Positions 6,999-16,129 are shown, counted from the first letter of the stretch. The stretch: 64,000 bases of DNA from Actinomadura mexicana (GCF_900188105.1 NZ_FZNP01000006.1:419967-483966), one strand, 5' to 3'. Numbers and translations: made by a program. The notes: generated from the sequence alone by a model not told the origin.

Positions 6999-8588
6999 TC
7001 AGCCTTCCAGGTCGACGCGGCGGCCCATGTCGGCGCCCACCTCGCGGGTGATGGCGTCGACGAGCTGGGGCGCGATGGCGGAGTCGACGGTGAGCGCGAT
7101 GAGCGCCTTGCCACCCTTGGCGTCACGGCCGACCTGCATGCCGGCGATGTTGACCTGCTCGTCGCCGAGCAGCTTGCCGACCGCGCCGACGATGCCGGGG
7201 CGGTCGACGTAGGAGAAGAACGCCATGTGCTCGGTCGGGACGAGCTCCATGTTGTAGCCGTTGATCTCGATGATCCGCTCGGCGTGCTTGGGTCCGGTGA
7301 GGGTGCCCGACACCGACACGACGGAGCCGTCGGACATCGTGCCGCGCACCTGCACGACGTTGCGCCAGTCGGGGCTGTCCTCGCTGGTGGTGAGGGTGAC
7401 CTCGACGCCGCGGTCGCGGGCCAGCAGCGGCGCGTTGACGAAGGTCACGGCCTCCTCGATGACGTCCACGAAGACGCCCTTGAGCGCGGCCAGCTCCAGC
7501 ACCTTGACGTCGTGCTCGGCGATCTCGCCGCGGACCACCACGTCCAGCCGGACGGGGACGCCGCCGGCGAGGGAGGTGAAGATGCGGCCGAGCTTCTCGG
7601 CGAGCGGCAGGCCGGGCTTGACGTCCTCGGCGACGGCGCCGCCCTGCACGTTCACCGCGTCCGGGACGAACTCGCCGGACAGCGCGAGCTTCACCGAGCG
7701 GGCGACCTGGGTGCCCGCCTTCTCCTGCGCCTCGTGGGTGCTGGCGCCGAGGTGCGGGGTGACGACGACGCTGTCGTGGTGGAACAGCGGGCTCTCGGTG
7801 CACGGCTCGGTGCTGAACACGTCGATGCCGGCGCCGGCGACGCGGCCGTCCTTGAGCGCGAGGTCGAGGGCCGCCTCGTCGACGATGCCGCCGCGGGCGG
7901 CGTTGACGATGCGCACGGACGGCTTGACCTGCTGCAGCTCGCGGTCGCCGATGAGGCCGAGGGTCTCGGGGGTCTTCGGCAGGTGGACGGTGATGAAGTC
8001 GCTCTCGCGGAGCAGTTCGTCGAGGGTGACGAGCTGCACGCCGAGCTGCGCGGCGCGGGCGGCCTGGACGTAGGGGTCGAACGCGACCACGTTCATGTCG
8101 AAGGCGGCGAGGCGCTGGGCGACGAGGACGCCGATGCGGCCGAGGCCGAGCACGCCGACGGTCTTGCCCTGGAGCTCGACGCCGGTGTACTTGGAGCGCT
8201 TCCACTCGCCTTGCTTGAGCGCGGAGTGGCCCTGCGGCACGTTCCGGGCGGTGGCCAGGAGCAGCGCGATCGCGTGCTCGGCGGCGGTGACGATGTTGGA
8301 GGTGGGCGCGTTGACGACCATGACGCCGGCCTTGGTGGCGGCCTCCACGTCGACGTTGTCGAGGCCGACGCCGGCCCGGGCGACGACCCGGAGCTTCTTG
8401 GCGTGCTGGAACACCTCGGCGGTGACCTTGGTGGCGCTGCGGACGATCAGGGCGTCCACGTCGGCGACGGCGGGCAGCAGCTGGTCCTTGTCGCTGCCGT
8501 CGACCTGGCGGACGTCGTAGTCGGCCTCCAGGACGGCGATGCCGGCCGGGGAGAGTTCTTCTGCGACGAGGACGACGAGCTTGCTCAA
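6999..8588 (-). CDS. serA: D-3-phosphoglycerate dehydrogenase
   Basis: A 529-residue enzyme catalysing the first committed step of serine synthesis. The NAD-binding motif GLGRIGVLVAQRL, the catalytic region NAARGGIVDE and the HLGASTHEAQEKAG block (His of the Glu-His pair) are intact. The C-terminal 200 residues hold the intervening substrate-binding domain and an ACT domain (DRPGIVGAVGKLLGDEQVNIAGM), the long form typical of actinobacteria and mycobacteria that is inhibited by serine. Translation starts at a TTG with GAAGGA about ten bases before it. The start overlaps the stop of a 21-codon upstream ORF. Its nearest partners are the ilv genes. Confidence 0.95.
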   Translation of the reverse strand: MSKLVVLVAEELSPAGIAVLEADYDVRQVDGSDKDQLLPAVADVDALIVRSATKVTAEVFQHAKKLRVVARAGVGLDNVDVEAATKAGVMVVNAPTSNIVTAAEHAIALLLATARNVPQGHSALKQGEWKRSKYTGVELQGKTVGVLGLGRIGVLVAQRLAAFDMNVVAFDPYVQAARAAQLGVQLVTLDELLRESDFITVHLPKTPETLGLIGDRELQQVKPSVRIVNAARGGIVDEAALDLALKDGRVAGAGIDVFSTEPCTESPLFHHDSVVVTPHLGASTHEAQEKAGTQVARSVKLALSGEFVPDAVNVQGGAVAEDVKPGLPLAEKLGRIFTSLAGGVPVRLDVVVRGEIAEHDVKVLELAALKGVFVDVIEEAVTFVNAPLLARDRGVEVTLTTSEDSPDWRNVVQVRGTMSDGSVVSVSGTLTGPKHAERIIEINGYNMELVPTEHMAFFSYVDRPGIVGAVGKLLGDEQVNIAGMQVGRDAKGGKALIALTVDSAIAPQLVDAITREVGADMGRRVDLEG

Positions 8589-8650
8589 GTGAAAACAGTC
8601 CTTCGAAAAAGTAGATGTCCGTGTGCTGTGCAGGTGAAGTCGCGAGTCAC
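8585..8650 (-). CDS. possible upstream ORF overlapping the serA start
   Basis: A GTG-started 21-codon ORF (reading MTRDFTCTAHGHLLFRRTVF plus Thr) whose TGA overlaps the TTG start of serA as TTGA, a layout that favours translational coupling. There is one Cys codon and no obvious amino-acid run. There is no strong ribosome-binding site, so it may be chance. Confidence 0.3.
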   Translation of the reverse strand: MTRDFTCTAHGHLLFRRTVFT

Positions 8651-8760
8651 CTCGTCGTGCCCTCGCCCCCTCCGGTGAGTGTATAACCCGCCGGAGGCGG
8701 CGGTTCGCGGCAGGGAAAGACCCGCCAGTAACTCCGGTTCGTCCCGCAGCGCCGGTTTCG

Positions 8761-9453
8761 TCAGGCGGCGTTCGGCTCCGGCACCGAGGCCAGCACCGAG
8801 GCGACCCGCTCGGCGTCGCCGATGTGCACGTGCGGGACGTCCACGAACACCCGCAGCGGTCCGGGCGGCAGCCCCAGCTCGTCGGCGACCCGGACCTGCA
8901 CCTCGCGGAGCGGGATGTAGGCCAGGTAGGCGCGGTGGACGTTCTGCGACCGGAACATCGCCGTCATGATCAGCCGGTAGCCGCGGATGCGGAACGACAG
9001 CGCGGTCAGCGCCGGCAGCCCGTCGGCCGGCTCGCCGGGGATCGTCAGCGAGATCCACGCGCTGGTGGTCCACGGCCTCGCGCGCAGCAGGTCCACCACC
9101 CACCGGACCTGGTCGTGGCCCTGCAGGTCGTGCAGCCGCGGCCAGAACCGCCCGCGGACGACCCCGCGGGTGCGCTCCTGCGCCCTGCGGACGAGCCGCG
9201 CCCGGTCGCCGTACTCGCGCAGGATCGGGTCCTCCCAGCTCAGGGAGCAGATCTCGAACAGCAGCGGGGGCCCCTCGATGATGGGCCCGCCGTCCTCCAG
9301 CCCCGCCTCCCCGGCCGCCCACACGTGCCGCAGGACGCCGATCCACGCCCGCCCGCACGTCTCGAAGCGCCTAACGTCCTTGTCCGCCCGCCCCGGCGTG
9401 TCCGCCCGCCCCGGCGTGTCCGCCCGCCCCGGCATGTCCTCCCGCCCCGGCAT
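8761..9453 (-). CDS. thymidylate-synthase-like protein lacking the catalytic Cys
   Basis: A 230-residue protein. The C-terminal half resembles the thymidylate synthase/dCMP hydroxymethylase fold: SFRIRGYRLIMTAMFRSQNV, then AYIPLREVQVRVADELGL and a DVPHVHIGD block like the nucleotide-binding segment of ThyA. Where ThyA-like proteins have Pro-Cys (the nucleophile) this one reads GLPALTALSF, so Ala replaces Cys and normal catalysis is unlikely. The first 24 residues are repeats of Pro-Gly-Arg-Ala-Asp-Thr encoded by 18-bp DNA repeats. Two repeat units contain in-frame ATGs (9453, 9435), so the true start is uncertain. No operon partner. Confidence 0.6.
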   Translation of the reverse strand: MPGREDMPGRADTPGRADTPGRADKDVRRFETCGRAWIGVLRHVWAAGEAGLEDGGPIIEGPPLLFEICSLSWEDPILREYGDRARLVRRAQERTRGVVRGRFWPRLHDLQGHDQVRWVVDLLRARPWTTSAWISLTIPGEPADGLPALTALSFRIRGYRLIMTAMFRSQNVHRAYLAYIPLREVQVRVADELGLPPGPLRVFVDVPHVHIGDAERVASVLASVPEPNAA

Positions 9454-9456
9454 GTC
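9385..9456. repeat. 18-bp tandem repeat, four copies
   Basis: Four contiguous copies of an 18-bp unit (CGCCCGCCCCGGCGTGTC; the last two copies read GGCATGTC and the fourth starts CTCC). In the minus-strand gene it encodes the N-terminal PGRADT-type repeats and supplies two of the possible start codons. Confidence 0.9.
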
Positions 9457-9859
9457 ACGGCTCCTCGCCGTGATCGGTTCCCCGGTCCGCCGCGCGGATC
9501 ATCGGAGATCCACCAGCTCGTCGCATTGCCCGCCGGGCGAGGAATTCCGGGCCACCGCCCACCCGTGCCCTCGCCTCGCCGCCGTTCAGCCTCACACCGC
9601 TCATGCCACGCCCCAAGGCCCGCTCCGGCCGAGGTCGCGGGGTGTTCGCGCGGGTTCTCCCGCGCCGACCGCGGTCGTAACGGCTTTCTTCAAGTATCTG
9701 GCAAAGTACCCAGAAAGGATAGGGATGATTGGCCGGGCGGCGCCTTCACTGGAATTCTTACCCGTGCGACGATGATCGGTCATCGGACAATCCGTCCAAA
9801 AGCCGCGTTTCGCCTTATCAGCGGTTCCCTTACCGGATCCGCCCTCCCGAGGACCCGCC
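9457..9859. other. intergenic region without a supported gene
   Basis: About 400 bases between the thymidylate-synthase-like gene and the DUF2079 gene. It has a less GC-rich patch around 9680-9830 that may contain the promoter of the minus-strand gene, and a small ATGA-rich inverted repeat near 9770. Short ORFs here lack ribosome-binding sites. Confidence 0.4.
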
Positions 9860-11401
9860 TCACCAGGGGTCGGGGACGTCCCGGTGCAGCACGACGTAAC
9901 CGTCCCTCCGGAAGACCTCCCGGTACCCCTCCGCCTTCAGCCCCTCGACCCTCCGCCGCTGCTCGGCGGGCGAACCGAAGGGGAACTCCAACCGCTCCAC
10001 CTGGGCGATCACCCAGGGCGCGCCGTGCGAGCGGTCGTCCCACAGCAGCACGCGGGCGCGGGACGTCAGCGCCGGGCCGAGGCCGTTGGCGGCCTCGACG
10101 AGCGCGCCGTCCGGGATGCGCGCGACGGCCGCGGACGCCGCCCGGGCCCGCTCGTTCGGCCGCCACAGCGCGGGATCGGCCAGGTGGCGGTAGGCGAAGA
10201 ACGGCACGCACGCGACCGTGACCGCGAGGATTCCCGCCATCGGCGCGGCGGACGGCAGCCGTCCCAGACCGCCTCGTGCGAACCGGGCCCGGCCGCGCAG
10301 CCGCGTCGCGCCGTCCGCCGCCGCCAGGACGAGCACGGCGACGATGAAGGCGTTGTAGTGGTAATGCGGTTCCCACCAGTTGCCGAACCGGCTGGCGAGC
10401 ATCCGCTCGGCGAGCAGCGGGACGGCGGTGAGGGTCAGCGGGGACGCCAGCGGAAGAAGGAGCAGCGGGAGCAGCACCAGGGCCATGGTGAGCAGCTTCT
10501 GCGGCGGAGTTCCGAGGACGCTGGCGACGTCCCACGGGTGGGTGACGGCGTGCACCGCCGCGTGGGGAAGGTCGGGGCCGAGCGCCCCGTACGCCCAGTA
10601 GTAGTCGTTGTCCCCGCCGAACGCCGCGATGGCCACGCGGGAGCAGGCCCAGGTCGCGGCCAGCCCCACCGCGACGTAGGCCAGGCCCGTCCGCCGGTCG
10701 CCCGGCGGCAGGACGCCGCGCAGGCCCCGCCGCCCGCCTCCGGCGGGACGGGTGAGCAGGTAGAGGCCGAAGCCCGCGAGCAGCAGCCCCATGTCCTCCT
10801 TGACCAGCAGCAGGGCGAACGCGGCGGCGGCCGCCTGGAGCCGCCGCCCCGCGTCGTGCCGCTCGACCAGCAGCGCCGACAGCAGCGGCACGAAGGCGAC
10901 CTCGTGGAAGTCGAAGGCGAGCGCCTCGGCGATCGGCCAGGACAGCGCGTAGGCGCCCGCGGCGCAGTAGGCGGCGCGGGCGCCGAGCCTGCGCTCGGTG
11001 TACCGCCAGATCGGCGGGATCGCGAGCGCGAGCAGGACGGCCTGCGCGACCAGCAGGGTCGCCGGGCCGTCGTGGACGCGGTAGAGCGGAGCGAGCAGCG
11101 CGAGGATCGGCGAGAAGTGGTCGCCGAGGATCGAGAAGTCCGGGCCGAAGTCGTTGTGGACGCCCTTGACGATGGCGACGGGCGCGCCGAACCGGCTGTA
11201 GGACCGGATCGCCTGGTCGAAGATCACCAGGTCGTAGCTGCCCGTCCGGAAGGCGCGCAGCCGCATCAGCGAGTACGCCCCGTAGAGCAGCGCGCTCGCC
11301 GCGACCAGCGCCGTCAGGGCGGCGCGCCGGCGCCGGGCGGCGCCCCCGCGGCCTGCGGCGGAGCCGCCGGCCGGTCCCTGCACCGCAGTCGCCTCGACCA
11401 C
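9860..11401 (-). CDS. DUF2079 polytopic membrane protein
   Basis: A 513-residue integral membrane protein with about ten hydrophobic segments. The signature SYDLVIFDQAIRSYSRFGAPV followed by FGPDFSILGDHFSPILALLAPLY and AFDFHEVAFVPLL is that of DUF2079, distantly related to glycosyltransferases that use polyprenyl-phosphate sugars. The C-terminal third (from about residue 390) is a soluble extracytoplasmic domain. It starts with GTG. Substrate unknown. It is followed after 55 bases on the same strand by the ABC permease gene, but nothing shows that they work together. Confidence 0.8.
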   Translation of the reverse strand: MVEATAVQGPAGGSAAGRGGAARRRRAALTALVAASALLYGAYSLMRLRAFRTGSYDLVIFDQAIRSYSRFGAPVAIVKGVHNDFGPDFSILGDHFSPILALLAPLYRVHDGPATLLVAQAVLLALAIPPIWRYTERRLGARAAYCAAGAYALSWPIAEALAFDFHEVAFVPLLSALLVERHDAGRRLQAAAAAFALLLVKEDMGLLLAGFGLYLLTRPAGGGRRGLRGVLPPGDRRTGLAYVAVGLAATWACSRVAIAAFGGDNDYYWAYGALGPDLPHAAVHAVTHPWDVASVLGTPPQKLLTMALVLLPLLLLPLASPLTLTAVPLLAERMLASRFGNWWEPHYHYNAFIVAVLVLAAADGATRLRGRARFARGGLGRLPSAAPMAGILAVTVACVPFFAYRHLADPALWRPNERARAASAAVARIPDGALVEAANGLGPALTSRARVLLWDDRSHGAPWVIAQVERLEFPFGSPAEQRRRVEGLKAEGYREVFRRDGYVVLHRDVPDPW

Positions 11402-11456
11402 GCGCCGGACGCTATCACCAGCGGCGGCGCGTGGCCGAGCGGCTCGGCGGGCTCCG

Positions 11457-13436
11457 CTAACCCGGGGTGCGCCGGGCCGGGAGGCGGCCGCCGGTCACCG
11501 CGCCGGTGGCGCAGGCCGCGACGAGCGGGACGCCGACCGCGAGCGCCAGCAGGAGCAGCCACGGGACGTCGACGATCGTGCCGTGCGGGGCGGCGCCGGT
11601 CTCCTCCACGCTGTCGGTGAGCGGGCGCGTCACCGCGAGGCCGGGGACGAGCCCGCCGGCGATGCCGAGCCAGCAGCCGAGCGCGGCGATGAAGGCGCCC
11701 CGGCCCATCGTCAGCAGCCGGCCGGTGCGGGGCCGGGCGCCGACGGCGCGCAGGGTGGCCATGTCGGGACGGGCGTCGGCGGCGGCGAGCCCGGTGGCGA
11801 TCAGGGTGGCGCCGAGCGCCAGGACGGCCGCGGCCGCGCCGAGCGCCAGCGTGATCCTGCCGAACGACTCGGTGAAGCCCCGCTCGACGTGGACGGCGCT
11901 GGAGTCGTGGCCGAAGGTCCCCATGGTCTTGGTCAGCCGGGTCTCCTCGGCCTCGGTGACCCGGTGGTCGGCGCGGTCCACCCCGTACGCCTCCGTTCGG
12001 ATGCGCACGCCGCCCTTCGCGGCGAGGTCCTCCGCGGCCTTCGGCGGGACGATCGCGCGCACGTGCGGGTCCCCCTCGGCGGCGACGGCCGGCAGGTCCT
12101 TGATGGTCGCGAGCGTGTGCCGGCGGTCGTCGTCCCAGTAGGTCACGTCGGCGGTGACCGTGCCGCGGTCGAGCGGGCGCACCCGGAACAGGACGATCTT
12201 GCCCGCGGCCAGCGCCGAGGACACCGCGGGATCGTCGCGGCCGAGCAGCAGCCGGGCCTCCCGGGGGCCGCCGACCACGGTCTGCAGGATCTCGGCGGAG
12301 GCCGTCCCGTCCGGCTTGGCGGAGAAGGACAAACTAGGGCATTTCGATGTGTCCTCGAACAGGCAGACCCCGTCCGGTCCGGGCAGGGTGCGCAGCGGGA
12401 TGACGGGCACGCCCGGCAGGTCGCGCTGGACGGCGGCCGCGGCGGCGCCGTCGTTCCCGTCCTGCGGCAGCCGGATCAGCGCCGAGCCGTGCGGCAGTTG
12501 CGCCTGGTACTCCACCTGCCGCTGCCGGTAGTCGCTGACGCCCCCGATGGCCAGCGCGGTGACGCCCGCCACGGCCGCCATGATCGCGGCGACCGCGGGC
12601 GCGGTGCGGGCCCGGTTGCGGGCGCCGTCCCGGACGGCGAGGCGCAGCGGCAGCGGGAGCCGCGGCGCGAGCCGCCCGGTCGCCCCGACGATCCAGGGGG
12701 AGGCGAGCACGAGGCCGACGATGATCGCCGCGGCGCCGAGCGCGGCGCCGAACTCGCGCAGCGCCCGGACGCCCTCCAGCGACGTCGCCAGGCCCGCCAG
12801 GACGAGGAGGCCGCCGGCGATCGGCAGGCCGCGCCGCGCCGGGCCGGGCGGTTCGCGGCGCCCGGCGAGGGCGGCGACGACGTCCATCCGGCCCGCCTGG
12901 CACGCGGGCACCAGGGCGGCGAGCAGGCCGCTGCCCGCGCCGAGCAGCATCGTCACGGCGACCATGGTCCACGGCACGGTGAACGGGCCGTACCCGCCCG
13001 GTCCGCCCGCGGCCCGCGCGACGACGGCCGCGGCGGCGATGCCGAGCCCGGCCCCGGCCACCGCGGCGGTCCCGCCGAGGAGCAGGCCGCTCGCCAGGAC
13101 GACGGCGCGCAGATGCCGGCCCGCGCCGCCCGACGCCGCGACGAGCGCGAGGTCGCGGCGCCGCCGCCGGACGTCCACCATGAACGCCGGCCCGGCGAGC
13201 AGGACGACCTCCAGCGCGACCATCGCGATGATCATCGCGAGCACGGCCGACTCGGCGCCGCTCGGGGCGCCGGACCCCCCCTCCTCGATCCCCGCCGCGG
13301 AGGTCGAGCGCAGCACGGCCAGGGCGACGACGACGCCGATCGGCAGGCCGATCATGGACAGCACGAGCGCCGTGCGGCCCTTGGCGCGCAGCGCGTCCTG
13401 GCGGGCCATGCGCAGCGCGAAGACGTAGCGGTTCAC
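11457..13436 (-). CDS. FtsX/MacB-type ABC transporter permease
   Basis: A 659-residue permease with N-terminal transmembrane helix, two FtsX-like blocks and a large extracytoplasmic loop (roughly residues 360-530), ending in three helices. This is the fused two-unit architecture seen in actinobacterial LolCE/MacB-like exporters linked to antibiotic or lipid stress. The GTG start overlaps the TGA of the ATPase gene (GTGA), indicating translational coupling. It forms one operon with the ATPase and a PadR regulator. The exported compound is unknown. Confidence 0.85.
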   Translation of the reverse strand: MNRYVFALRMARQDALRAKGRTALVLSMIGLPIGVVVALAVLRSTSAAGIEEGGSGAPSGAESAVLAMIIAMVALEVVLLAGPAFMVDVRRRRRDLALVAASGGAGRHLRAVVLASGLLLGGTAAVAGAGLGIAAAAVVARAAGGPGGYGPFTVPWTMVAVTMLLGAGSGLLAALVPACQAGRMDVVAALAGRREPPGPARRGLPIAGGLLVLAGLATSLEGVRALREFGAALGAAAIIVGLVLASPWIVGATGRLAPRLPLPLRLAVRDGARNRARTAPAVAAIMAAVAGVTALAIGGVSDYRQRQVEYQAQLPHGSALIRLPQDGNDGAAAAAVQRDLPGVPVIPLRTLPGPDGVCLFEDTSKCPSLSFSAKPDGTASAEILQTVVGGPREARLLLGRDDPAVSSALAAGKIVLFRVRPLDRGTVTADVTYWDDDRRHTLATIKDLPAVAAEGDPHVRAIVPPKAAEDLAAKGGVRIRTEAYGVDRADHRVTEAEETRLTKTMGTFGHDSSAVHVERGFTESFGRITLALGAAAAVLALGATLIATGLAAADARPDMATLRAVGARPRTGRLLTMGRGAFIAALGCWLGIAGGLVPGLAVTRPLTDSVEETGAAPHGTIVDVPWLLLLALAVGVPLVAACATGAVTGGRLPARRTPG

Positions 13437-14149
13437 AGCTTCTCCTGCAGGAGGCTCTCGGGGCCGGTCGGGCGGGGCGTGGCGTCGACGATCCGGCCGT
13501 CGCGCAGGAACACGATCCGGTCCGCCCAGGCGGCGTGCCGCGACTCGTGCGTGACCATCAGGCAGGACGCGCCCGCGTCGCAGCGGGCCCGCAGGACGCG
13601 CAGGACGTCCTCGCCGGTGTGGCTGTCGAGCGCCCCGGTGGGCTCGTCGGCCAGGACGAGCCGCCGCTCGCCGACCAGCGCGCGGGCGATCGCGACGCGC
13701 TGCTGCTGGCCGCCGGACATCTCGTCGGGGAACCGGTCGGCCAGCTCGGCGACGCCGACCTCCGCGAGCGCCTCCCGCGCCTCCCTGCGGGCCGTGCGGG
13801 CGCGGGCGCCGTCCAGCTCGCGCGGCAGCATGACGTTCTCGCACGCGGTGAGGCTCGGGATGAGGTTGAGGTCCTGGAAGACGTAGCCGACGCCGCGGCG
13901 GCGCAGCGCGGCCCGCCCGGCCCGGCCGAGCCCGCCGAGGTCGGCGCCGTCCACCAGGACCTGCCCGGCCGTGGGACGGTCGAGCCCGCCGGCCAGCGCC
14001 AGCAGGGTCGACTTGCCGGAGCCGGACGGGCCCATCACGGCGACGAACTCGCCCGCCTGAACGTCCAGCGTCACCTCGCGCAGCGCGTGGACGAGGGACG
14101 GGCCGGCGCCGTGGTCGCGGGACACCACCCGCATCGCCAGCGCGCTCAT
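13433..14149 (-). CDS. ABC transporter ATP-binding protein (LolD/MacB type)
   Basis: A 238-residue ATPase. Walker A is GPSGSGKS, the Q-loop lies in VFQDLNLIPSLT, the signature is MSGGQQQRVAIARAL, Walker B is LVLADEPTGALD and the switch His is in MVTHESRH. All are intact. Sequence type and partner match the MacB/LolD exporter family. The start ATG overlaps the PadR stop (ATGA), and its stop overlaps the permease start, so all three genes are tightly coupled. Confidence 0.93.
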   Translation of the reverse strand: MSALAMRVVSRDHGAGPSLVHALREVTLDVQAGEFVAVMGPSGSGKSTLLALAGGLDRPTAGQVLVDGADLGGLGRAGRAALRRRGVGYVFQDLNLIPSLTACENVMLPRELDGARARTARREAREALAEVGVAELADRFPDEMSGGQQQRVAIARALVGERRLVLADEPTGALDSHTGEDVLRVLRARCDAGASCLMVTHESRHAAWADRIVFLRDGRIVDATPRPTGPESLLQEKL

Positions 14150-14751
14150 CGCCGCGCCTCCTCGTCGGCCGGAGCGGCCGCCTCGCCCGGGGCGGACGGT
14201 GCTGCGGGGGCGGACGGCGCAGCGGGCTCGGCGCGGCGGACGTAGGCCTCGCAGTGGTCCAGCCAGCGGACCTCGGCCTCCGCCTGGAAGATCATGGATT
14301 CCAGGACCAGCCGCCACGCGCGGTCGCCCTGGTCGGCGGGGACGGCGGGCGCGTCGGCCTTGAGGCGGGTGAGGTCCTGCAGGGTGCGCAGCGTGGCGGT
14401 GCGCTGGGTCTGGACGACGTGCGCGGCGTCGACGCCGGGCGTGGTGACGGCCATCGCCAGCTTGATCGCCAGCTCGTCGCGGGGCCGGTCGGATCGGGCG
14501 ACGGGGGTCGAGAACCACCGCCGCACGTCCTCCTCCCCCGCCGGGCTGATCCGGTAGACGAACCGGCCCTCGTCGTCGGCGCCGACGCGCGTGACGAGCT
14601 CGTCGCGTTCGAGGCGGGACAGGGTGGAGTAGACCTGGCCGATGTTGAGCGGCCAGGTGGCGCCGGTGGACGACTCGAACTCGGCGCGCAGCTGGTAGCC
14701 GTAGCGGGGCCCCTGGGAGAGCAGGGCCAGCAGACCGTGACGGATGGACAT
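14146..14751 (-). CDS. PadR-family transcriptional regulator
   Basis: A 201-residue regulator. Residues 1-90 hold the PadR winged helix (MSIRHGLLALLSQGPRYGYQL, then GQVYSTLSRLERDELV). The rest is the coiled-coil dimerisation domain (Vir_C/PadR_C type), ending in a low-complexity Ala-Pro tail. It probably represses its own operon and is relieved when a toxic ligand binds, as for other PadR-exporter pairs. The ATG at 14751 directly follows the operator repeats. It is the first gene of the three-gene exporter operon. Confidence 0.92.
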   Translation of the reverse strand: MSIRHGLLALLSQGPRYGYQLRAEFESSTGATWPLNIGQVYSTLSRLERDELVTRVGADDEGRFVYRISPAGEEDVRRWFSTPVARSDRPRDELAIKLAMAVTTPGVDAAHVVQTQRTATLRTLQDLTRLKADAPAVPADQGDRAWRLVLESMIFQAEAEVRWLDHCEAYVRRAEPAAPSAPAAPSAPGEAAAPADEEARR

Positions 14752-14754
14752 GCC

Positions 14755-14800
14755 TACCAAGTATGCATACCGAGTATGCGCCAGGCAATACCGAGTATGC
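14755..14800. promoter_or_regulatory. PadR operator: three repeats of ATAC-N3-GTAT
   Basis: Three copies of (A)TACCRAGTATGC occur at 14755-14766, 14767-14779 and 14788-14800. Each contains the palindrome ATAC-N3-GTAT (the first copy has CTAC). They start 4 bases before the padR ATG, covering the expected promoter, as in autoregulated PadR genes. Bases 14801-15030 beyond it hold no gene I can support. Confidence 0.75.
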
Positions 14801-15030
14801 ATCCGAGGAGACGCACCGTCCGGCATTCGCCGTGGCCGACGGAGCGGGGCCTTGACGCTGAGCGCGGCCTCCCCCCGCGCGTCGAGTCCGGCCGGACGTT
14901 CGTCGACGTCATCCTGCGAGGACGCGCGTCCGGCAGAGAGCACAGCCCGCGTCGCATCGCGGCAGGATCCGCTTCCGCCGCCGAGCACGCGAGCCCGCGC
15001 GTGGAGCCTGCACCCCCCGGACATGCGAAA

Positions 15031-15059
15031 GCGCGGGGACCGTGCACCGGTCCCCGCGC
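15031..15059 (-). terminator. terminator of the ilvBNC operon
   Basis: A perfect 12-bp hairpin (GCGCGGGGACCG/CGGTCCCCGCGC, 5-nt loop) 15 bases past the ilvC stop, followed on the minus strand by TTTCGC. Confidence 0.85.
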
Positions 15060-15073
15060 CGCCGCGGAAGGGC

Positions 15074-16066
15074 TCAGTCGTTGAGCCAGCTCATCATCGG
15101 GCGCAGCTCCGCGCCCGTCTTCTCGATCGGGTGCTGGGCCAGCTCCTCGCGGTACTGCGTGAACTTCTTCTGGCCGCCCTCGAACTCGTCCACCAGCTCC
15201 TTGGCGTACTCGCCGGACTGGATCTCGCCGAGGATCTTCTTCATCGCGGCCTTGGTCTCCGGCGTGATCACGCGCGGGCCGCGGCTGTAGCCGCCGTACT
15301 CGGCGTTGTCGGACACCGACCAGTACATCTTGGACACGCCGCCCTCGTACATCAGGTCGACGATCAGCTTCATCTCGTGCAGGACCTCGAAGTAGGCGAC
15401 CTCCGGCTGGTAGCCGGCCTCGGTCAGCACCTCGAACCCGGTCTTGATCAGCTCGGAGACGCCGCCGCACAGCACCGACTGCTCGCCGAACAGGTCGGTC
15501 TCGGTCTCCTCGGTGAAGGTCGTCCTGATGCCGCCCGCGCGCAGGCCGCCGATGGCCTTGGCGTAGGACAGCGCCAGCGGCCAGGCGTTGCCGGACGCGT
15601 CCTTCTCCACGGCCACGATCACCGGCACGCCGCGCCCGGCGACGAACTGGCGGCGCACGAGGTGGCCCGGGCCCTTCGGCGCGACCATGGCCACGTCCAC
15701 GCCCTCCGGCGGCTGGACGAGGTCGTAGCGGATGCTGAAGCCGTGGCCGAAGAACAGCGCGTCGCCCTCGACGAGGGCGGGCTTGATGTCCTTCTCGAAG
15801 ATCTCCCGGTGGTGGTGGTCGGGGGCCAGCAGCATGATCAGGTCGGCCTCCTCGGCGGCCTCCGCCGGGGTGACCACGCGCAGGCCCTCGGCCTCCGCCT
15901 TCTCCCGGCTGGCCGACCCCTCGCGGAGCCCGACCCGCACGTCGACTCCGGAGTCGCGCAGCGAGAGCGCGTGCGCGTGCCCCTGGCTGCCGTAGCCGAT
16001 GATCGCCACGTGCCGGCCCTGGATCACGCTCAGGTCGGCGGCGTCGTCGTAGAACATCTCAGCCAC
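15074..16066 (-). CDS. ilvC: ketol-acid reductoisomerase
   Basis: A 330-residue class I enzyme: NADPH-dependent isomeroreduction of acetolactate and acetohydroxybutyrate. It has IIGYGSQGHAHALSLRDSG (Rossmann loop), the ligands in MVAPKGPGHLVRR, and the metal residues in TDLFGEQSVLCGG and ELIKTGFEVLTEAGY. It starts with GTG, 63 bases after ilvN. It is the third gene of ilvB-ilvN-ilvC and ends at a strong terminator. Confidence 0.96.
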   Translation of the reverse strand: MAEMFYDDAADLSVIQGRHVAIIGYGSQGHAHALSLRDSGVDVRVGLREGSASREKAEAEGLRVVTPAEAAEEADLIMLLAPDHHHREIFEKDIKPALVEGDALFFGHGFSIRYDLVQPPEGVDVAMVAPKGPGHLVRRQFVAGRGVPVIVAVEKDASGNAWPLALSYAKAIGGLRAGGIRTTFTEETETDLFGEQSVLCGGVSELIKTGFEVLTEAGYQPEVAYFEVLHEMKLIVDLMYEGGVSKMYWSVSDNAEYGGYSRGPRVITPETKAAMKKILGEIQSGEYAKELVDEFEGGQKKFTQYREELAQHPIEKTGAELRPMMSWLND

Positions 16067-16129
16067 AGTGCTGTTGCCTTTCGTTGGTGTGGTTGGTGCC
16101 GCCCGCGGGCGGCGGTCCGGGTCGCGGGG

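Noticed and set aside
9601..9783. 60-codon minus ORF and an Arg-rich 25-codon plus ORF in the same gap
   Set aside because: No ribosome-binding site and no recognisable composition; chance frames.
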